NCBI RefSeq assembly: GCF_904846225.1
Contig: NZ_CAJGZJ010000001.1
Span: 335,908 to 399,907 of the forward strand
Origin: Psychrobacter immobilis
Lineage (GTDB): Bacteria > Pseudomonadota > Gammaproteobacteria > Pseudomonadales > Moraxellaceae
Length of the DNA: 64,000 nt
Direction of reading: 5' to 3'
A program made the translations under genes and the position numbers. Shown here piece by piece: positions 59,917 to 64,000 of the stretch. How positions within the stretch are numbered: position 1 is the stretch's first letter; each line of letters begins with the position of its first letter. Below the pieces are notes generated by a model. It was not told where the DNA came from. It worked only from the letters and a program-made list of their open reading frames with translations, and did no database searches.

Positions 59917-60444
59917 TTAAGCAGCTTCTTGTGCGTCTTTGATTGCTGCAACAGTGCGAACAAGCTTACTAGGAACTGCGTTCATAGTCTGGACAAGCTT
60001 GGTCACTGGTGCGTTCATAGTAGCCATCAAGATAGAGATTGCTTCGTCGCGAGTTGGTAGCTTCGATACGCGCTCTAAATCTTCAGGACCATAAACTTCA
60101 CCACCGACTGATACCAATTTGGTCTCTAAGGCTTTGTTATCTTTGCTAAAGTCGAAAACGACTCGAGCTGCAGATCCCAAATCTTCCATAGAGAAAGCCA
60201 AAAGTAATGGGCCAGTCATACGGTCTGACATGCTCTCAAACTTAGTGCCTTCAAAAGCGCGTTTTGCTAGGGTATTTTTTACCACTTTCAAAATTACGCC
60301 TTTCTCACGGGCTTGTTCGCGTAGCTTAGTAAGCTTTGCAACACCAATACCATGATATTCGGCAGCTACTGCTGAGTAAGCATTAGCAGCAACTTCAGAC
60401 ACTTCAGCCACAACTTGTTGTTTTTGCTCTAGCGTTAATGCCAT
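59917..60444 (-). CDS. rplJ: ribosomal protein L10
   Basis: A 175-residue L10: MALTLEQKQQVVAEVSEVA, VVKNTLAKRAFEGT and the C-terminal helix that binds L7/L12. Its gene is preceded by a 435-base leader, as expected for autogenous control by L10. Confidence 0.96.
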   Translation of the reverse strand: MALTLEQKQQVVAEVSEVAANAYSAVAAEYHGIGVAKLTKLREQAREKGVILKVVKNTLAKRAFEGTKFESMSDRMTGPLLLAFSMEDLGSAARVVFDFSKDNKALETKLVSVGGEVYGPEDLERVSKLPTRDEAISILMATMNAPVTKLVQTMNAVPSKLVRTVAAIKDAQEAA

Positions 60445-60879
60445 AAGTTGACTCCTTTAATCTTATCAATCAGCTGATTGTTTGAACATTTAAAACTGAG
60501 TTTTAATGACTCAAACGATTAGCCTAGACTGACTTGATACGACACGTCACGAGCAAATTTAAAAAACTCACTCATAACGACTGATTACGGCACCGTTATC
60601 AGAATGACATCAAGTGATAGGTTGCCCTATCGGCTCTTATCAACAACTGGGTGGGTCACCGTCTGCGTAGGACAACTAAGATTTTCATCTGTCGTCGATT
60701 AACAAAAACAGCTCATGGCTATCAATCATAATCTAAAGATTATTACTGATAGCTTAAACCGCTTTCTACCTACGGTCTTAGACAGCGTAGCAGTTGCTAC
60801 GCTGACCTAATTCTTTGAGATAATAAATACTCTTTATTCAAAATTGTTGAATAATGAGTGATTCTTTATACTATATAGA
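60445..60879 (-). promoter_or_regulatory. L10 leader region
   Basis: 435 bases between rplA and rplJ without an ORF. In this family the mRNA leader binds the L10-L7/L12 complex and represses rplJL translation. Here the sequence holds a perfect palindrome CAGCGTAGCAGTTGCTACGCTG (22 bases, 60783-60804) that is near the rplA end and could terminate or attenuate rplA transcripts, and further structured-looking GC tracts (for example 60640-60670). Assignment of the leader is by position; no base-paired model was checked. Confidence 0.5.
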
Positions 60880-61581
60880 TTATTTAGCTACGCGATAAGG
60901 AACAGGATCAATCGTGATACCTGGGCCCATCGTGCTAGACAAGGTAATTTTCTTAATGAAAGTACCTTTAGAAGTAGCAGGTTTCGCACGTTTTAGATCA
61001 GCTAATAGCGCTTGAGCGTTTTGCATAACTTGCTCAGCAGTAAAACCAACTTGACCGATAGTCGTGTGGATGATACCTGCTTTGTCTACGCGATACTGTG
61101 CTTGACCAGCTTTAGCATTAGCAACTGCTTCAGCTACGTTAGGCGTTACCGTACCAACTTTTGGGTTAGGCATCAGGCCACGTGGACCTAGAATAGTACC
61201 TAACTGACCAACGACACGCATTGCATCAGGAGCAGCAATAACGATATCAAAGTCCATGTTGCCGGCTTTAATTTGTTCTGCTAGGTCTTCAAAACCAACG
61301 ATATCTGCACCAGCTTCTTTAGCGGCTTCAGCAGCAGCGCCTTGAGCAAATACAGCAACGCGTTTAGTCTTACCAGTACCAGCAGGTAAGTTAGTAGCGC
61401 CACGAACCACTTGATCAGATTTACGTGGGTCAACGCCCAAGTTTACTGCAATATCAATTGATTCTTTGAATTTTAGTGCTGGCAAATCGTTTAGGATTTG
61501 AACCGCTTCTTCAAGAGTGTATAACTTTTCGTTTTCTACACGCTCAGCGATTAATTTTTGACGCTTAGTAAGTTTACTCAT
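60880..61581 (-). CDS. rplA: ribosomal protein L1
   Basis: A 233-residue L1 (E. coli 234), with the L1 pattern [25 protein letters not shown] and [14 protein letters not shown]1 normally represses the rplK-rplA transcript. Its start is immediately after rplK's stop, showing coupled translation. Confidence 0.97.
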   Translation of the reverse strand: MSKLTKRQKLIAERVENEKLYTLEEAVQILNDLPALKFKESIDIAVNLGVDPRKSDQVVRGATNLPAGTGKTKRVAVFAQGAAAEAAKEAGADIVGFEDLAEQIKAGNMDFDIVIAAPDAMRVVGQLGTILGPRGLMPNPKVGTVTPNVAEAVANAKAGQAQYRVDKAGIIHTTIGQVGFTAEQVMQNAQALLADLKRAKPATSKGTFIKKITLSSTMGPGITIDPVPYRVAK

Positions 61582-62013
61582 TTACACACCCTCCACGGTA
61601 ATACCCATTGAACGTGCAGTACCAGCGATGGTACGAACAGCAGCATCAAGATCAGCAGCAGTTAAGTCTGCATCTTTAGTCTTAACGATGTCTTCTAGTT
61701 GTGCACGGTCAACTTTACCGACTTTAGCGGTGTTTGGTGTACCAGAACCTTTAGCAATACCAGCAGCTTTACGTAGTAAATACGCAGCTGGTGGTGATTT
61801 CATGATGAAGGTAAAAGATTTATCGCTATATACAGTGATCTCAGTTGGAATCGGTAGACCCGGCTCTTGGTTTGAGGTCGCAGCGTTAAATTCTTTACAG
61901 AACGCCATGATGTTCACGCCTTTTTGACCCAATGCTGGACCAATCGGTGGTGAAGGATTTGCTTTGCCTGCAGGCACTTGCAGTTTGATGTAACCATCAA
62001 TCTTCTTAGCCAT
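61582..62013 (-). CDS. rplK: ribosomal protein L11
   Basis: A 143-residue L11 with N-terminal [31 protein letters not shown] and the C-terminal rRNA-binding domain with [13 protein letters not shown] clear AGGAG precedes the ATG. Immediately upstream of rplA. Confidence 0.97.
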   Translation of the reverse strand: MAKKIDGYIKLQVPAGKANPSPPIGPALGQKGVNIMAFCKEFNAATSNQEPGLPIPTEITVYSDKSFTFIMKSPPAAYLLRKAAGIAKGSGTPNTAKVGKVDRAQLEDIVKTKDADLTAADLDAAVRTIAGTARSMGITVEGV

Positions 62014-62105
62014 GATTTTCTCCTAAATGGGTAATAACGCCAAATCAATATCGTATAATATACGTTGTTGATTCACGGCTCCCCGGTTGATGAATTTTTT
62101 CTGGT

Positions 62106-62636
62106 TTAGTCTAGCTTCTCAACTTTACTAAACTCAAGCTCGACCTGAGTCGGTCGGTTAAATACGTTTACAGTCAAATGTAGCTTAGACTTCTCATAAT
62201 CTACTTTTTCTACCAACCCTTTAAAGTCAGTAAATGGACCATCGATAACCAACAACTCTTCGCCTGGCTCAAACAATGTCTTAGGACGTGGGTCAGCTTC
62301 AGTCTGATTGAGACGATTTAATATACGATCAGCTTCTACTTGCGTAATAGGTGCTGGCGTTTCAGGCGTACCACCAATGAAACCCATAATACGAGGACAA
62401 TCTTTGACGATGTGCCAAGTATTGTCATTCATTTCCATCTGGATCAATACATATCCTGGAAAGAACTTGCGCTCGCTTTTACGCTTTTTGCCATCTTTCA
62501 TTTCGACGACTTCTTCAGTAGGAACCAATACATCACCGAATGACTCAGCAAAGTCACTACGATTAATACGATCAGTTAATGAACGTTGTACTTGCTTTTC
62601 ATATCCTGAAAACGCTTGGACAATATACCAACGCAT
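62106..62636 (-). CDS. nusG: transcription termination/antitermination factor NusG
   Basis: A 176-residue Nus[17 protein letters not shown] (NGN domain), [14 protein letters not shown], and a KOW domain with [17 protein letters not shown] near the C-terminus. Binds RNA polymerase beta' and Rho or S10. 96 bases after secE, 92 bases before rplK. Confidence 0.97.
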   Translation of the reverse strand: MRWYIVQAFSGYEKQVQRSLTDRINRSDFAESFGDVLVPTEEVVEMKDGKKRKSERKFFPGYVLIQMEMNDNTWHIVKDCPRIMGFIGGTPETPAPITQVEADRILNRLNQTEADPRPKTLFEPGEELLVIDGPFTDFKGLVEKVDYEKSKLHLTVNVFNRPTQVELEFSKVEKLD

Positions 62637-62732
62637 ATCACGCTCCTAATCGTTATTATTCAATAATTTAAGTGAGAATATTTAAATCGAAGCGACTCGT
62701 AATACACGATATAACGCTTCACATTAAAATAT

Positions 62733-63221
62733 CTAACCAATAAATATGCCAACAAACCAAACAAAAAAGTTATCTAGCAACCAAACAAAAAACCCAACAA
62801 TAATAATCATGACAATAACTTGCCATGTATATTGAAAGGTTTCGTCTTTACCTGGCCATGTCACTCGGCGAAGCTCAACAGCAGCGTCTTTTAATAATAT
62901 TTTGAAAGCGCGGCCTTGATGCGTTAATGCCAAGCATACCAAAGCAAGTATAATAAGGACGACAATAATACTAATACGTACCCAAACATCATTGGCTGGT
63001 TGCCAATAACCGGGCAAGTACTGATTAACTAAAGTCGCCCCTATCAAAAATATTGCAGCAAGTAGCCACAAGATCAAATCTTTTATTGAGCCAGTCTTGG
63101 CCACTTCAACAGCAGTCGTTTGATTGCCCGCTGAGATGTGCTGACCTTTAGACAGCATTCCACCAGTACCCGCCTTGGCATCAGATAACTTAGTCTCGAG
63201 GTTATCTTGATTATTGCTCAT
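62733..63221 (-). CDS. secE: preprotein translocase subunit SecE
   Basis: A 162-residue SecE, with three membrane helices (about 47-65, 82-99, 133-160) and the conserved amphipathic region ELRRVTWPGKDET at 116-128. The first two helices and the N-terminal 40 residues (Gly/Ser/Asn/Thr-rich, soluble) are extra relative to the single-helix SecE found in many bacteria, and make it longer than E. coli SecE (127). It is directly upstream of nusG. Confidence 0.93.
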   Translation of the reverse strand: MSNNQDNLETKLSDAKAGTGGMLSKGQHISAGNQTTAVEVAKTGSIKDLILWLLAAIFLIGATLVNQYLPGYWQPANDVWVRISIIVVLIILALVCLALTHQGRAFKILLKDAAVELRRVTWPGKDETFQYTWQVIVMIIIVGFFVWLLDNFFVWFVGIFIG

Positions 63222-63272
63222 AAAGAACTCGCTTCGGAGATGGTGGGATACAACAAAGATGTGATAAAAAGA

Positions 63273-63348
63273 TGGCAGGCGATGTAGGACTCGAACCTAC
63301 AACCCTCGGTTTTGGAGACCGATGCTCTACCAATTGAGCCAATCGCCT
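63273..63348 (-). tRNA. tRNA-Trp (CCA)
   Basis: 76 bases including an encoded CCA tail. AGGCGAT pairs with ATCGCCT in the acceptor stem; D arm GCTC/GAGC, anticodon stem TCGGT/ACCGA with loop CTCCAAA (anticodon CCA), T arm GTAGG/CCTAC with TTCGAGT. All arms pair fully. Located between tuf and secE, the usual place for a tRNA in gammaproteobacteria. Confidence 0.96.
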
Positions 63349-63366
63349 ATGGGTGTAAAGGACAGC

Positions 63367-63394
63367 ATTATACAATACTTAGTATAAAATGCAA
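63367..63394 (-). promoter_or_regulatory. sigma-70 promoter before tRNA-Trp
   Basis: On the minus strand TTGCAT (-35), 16-base spacer, TATAAT (-10). It places the start near 63360, about a dozen bases before the tRNA. Should drive tRNA-Trp, secE and nusG. Confidence 0.8.
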
Positions 63395-63570
63395 GCCTTT
63401 AGCGGTAAAATTTCTTTTACCGTGCTTTCTATTGTGTATAATTGCTCTTTTATCAATTAGTATTCTAATAATACTGGTGATATAAGCAAATAATAAAAGG
63501 ACGGTTAATATAACAAGCTATTCTGTAGATTACAATAGAATGAAAAAATAAATCTATAGCAATGACATAT

Positions 63571-63615
63571 TTAAAAAACCATATAGTTAAAAAACCATAT
63601 AGTTAAAAAACCATA
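63571..63615. repeat. 16-bp tandem repeat, about 2.8 copies
   Basis: TTAAAAAACCATATAG at 63571-63586 and 63587-63602, then TTAAAAAACCATA at 63603-63615. Precedes the family-1 element directly. Confidence 0.9.
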
Positions 63616-63621
63616 AAATCA

Positions 63622-63742
63622 CTACAGTACTACTGGAATGAATTTTTCGAAGCCTCTGTCTGTAACGGCACAGCAAGCGAGAAAAATTTATACCAGTAGT
63701 ATCTGATGATTGATGTATCGATTTAACTTTTCATCGACTATA
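63622..63742. repeat. palindromic intergenic element, family 1, copy E (core inverted)
   Basis: Arms CAGTACTACTGGAATGAATT and AAATTTATACCAGTAGTA flank the core GCCTCTGTCTG, TAACGGCACAGCAAGC, and the right end is GACTATA. The left terminal TATAGTC is replaced by, or disrupted by, the 16-bp repeats. Lies between tRNA-Trp and tuf. Confidence 0.78.
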
Positions 63743-63831
63743 GCTTGCTATCAAGTGGTGGATAGTCACTAATATTTTTATTTGAATAAATAATTACGTG
63801 ATAAGTATCAAAACAATCTTTTCCATCATCC

Positions 63832-63868
63832 AAAAAAAAGCCACCCTCAAATAGAGGATGGCTTTTCA
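63832..63868 (-). terminator. terminator of tuf
   Basis: AAAAGCCA.CCTC pairs with GAGG.TGGCTTTT around AAATA; eight A on the left give a minus-strand T run, about 40 bases after the tuf stop. Confidence 0.87.
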
Positions 63869-63910
63869 CTGATCAATCACGTCTATCAGAATACTCTGAT
63901 ATCGGTAATC

Positions 63911-64000
63911 TTAGTTGCTTACGTTAGCAACAACACCAGCGCCTACAGTACGGCCGCCTTCACGAATAGCGAAGCGAAGACCTTTGTCCATAGCGATTGG
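63911..64000 (-). CDS. tuf: elongation factor Tu, 3' end only
   Basis: The last 29 codons of EF-Tu: PIAMDKGLRFAIREGGRTVG, then AGVVANVSN and stop. This is the C-terminal domain-3 end that binds aminoacyl-tRNA, with the almost invariant RFAIREGGRTVGAGVV. The remainder lies beyond the right edge. In the usual arrangement tuf precedes tRNA-Trp-secE-nusG. The very C-terminus (NVSN) differs from the common KII/VIE-type ends. Confidence 0.9.
   Translation of the reverse strand, partial: PIAMDKGLRFAIREGGRTVGAGVVANVSN

Overview
The window is a chromosomal segment of a gammaproteobacterium of the family Moraxellaceae, most likely Psychrobacter. This assignment is an inference from the gene set (hemJ, pilMNOPQ-aroK-aroB-damX-like-gltB-gltD, a 162-residue SecE), moderate-to-low GC, protein character and AT-rich intergenic regions; no database search was made. 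Most of the window is core genome. I see no integrase, complete insertion sequence, prophage, CRISPR array or rRNA.

Layout. (1) 1-12.2 kb holds housekeeping and small conserved genes: a UPF0149 protein, a PA3496-type acidic protein, a membrane protein divergent from serB, a DUF368 polyprenyl-phosphate transporter, an SCP2 protein, bioB, hemJ, a secreted NlpC/P60-like protein and rph. (2) 12.2-18.5 kb holds two tandem fadD paralogues and a VWA-domain lipoprotein. (3) 18.9-21.2 kb is parC. (4) 21.2-27.6 kb is the most accessory-looking part: small secreted, unknown and membrane proteins, a periplasmic PEBP/YbhB protein, two tandem BLUF-domain proteins, a hemerythrin-like protein, a Cof-type HAD phosphatase and two tandem paralogous small membrane proteins. 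(5) 28.1-30.6 kb holds an orphan PotD-like binding protein and a FUSC transporter. (6) 30.8-49.3 kb is the classical block gltD-gltB, damX-like, aroB, aroK and pilQPONM, with divergent PBP1A. (7) 49.4-64 kb is a DUF6586-type gene and the transcription/translation block (minus strand) tRNA-Trp, secE, nusG, rplK, rplA, rplJ, rplL, rpoB, rpoC. The 3' end of tuf lies at the right edge.

How the genes work together. The pil operon builds the inner-membrane alignment complex and outer-membrane secretin of type IV pili. aroK and aroB feed the shikimate pathway, and the DamX-like protein and PBP1A act at the cell wall. gltBD assimilates ammonia. secE, nusG, the L11/L1/L10/L7/L12 genes and rpoBC form the standard beta-operon cluster, driven at least in part by a clear promoter in front of tRNA-Trp.

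Unexplained structure. Two families of short palindromic elements are scattered between genes. One is about 145 bp with TATAGTC/GACTATA ends and a conserved core (five copies plus one related element). The other is a 175-bp MITE-like element with perfect 23-bp terminal repeats at CTAG sites (two full copies plus fragments). Many intergenic regions, and two coding regions, carry short tandem duplications of 7-18 bp. The most interesting protein observation is the tandem BLUF pair, in which each copy has lost a different key flavin-contacting residue. I did not find a complete new multi-gene system; the BLUF/hemerythrin neighbourhood and the repeat families are the best leads.
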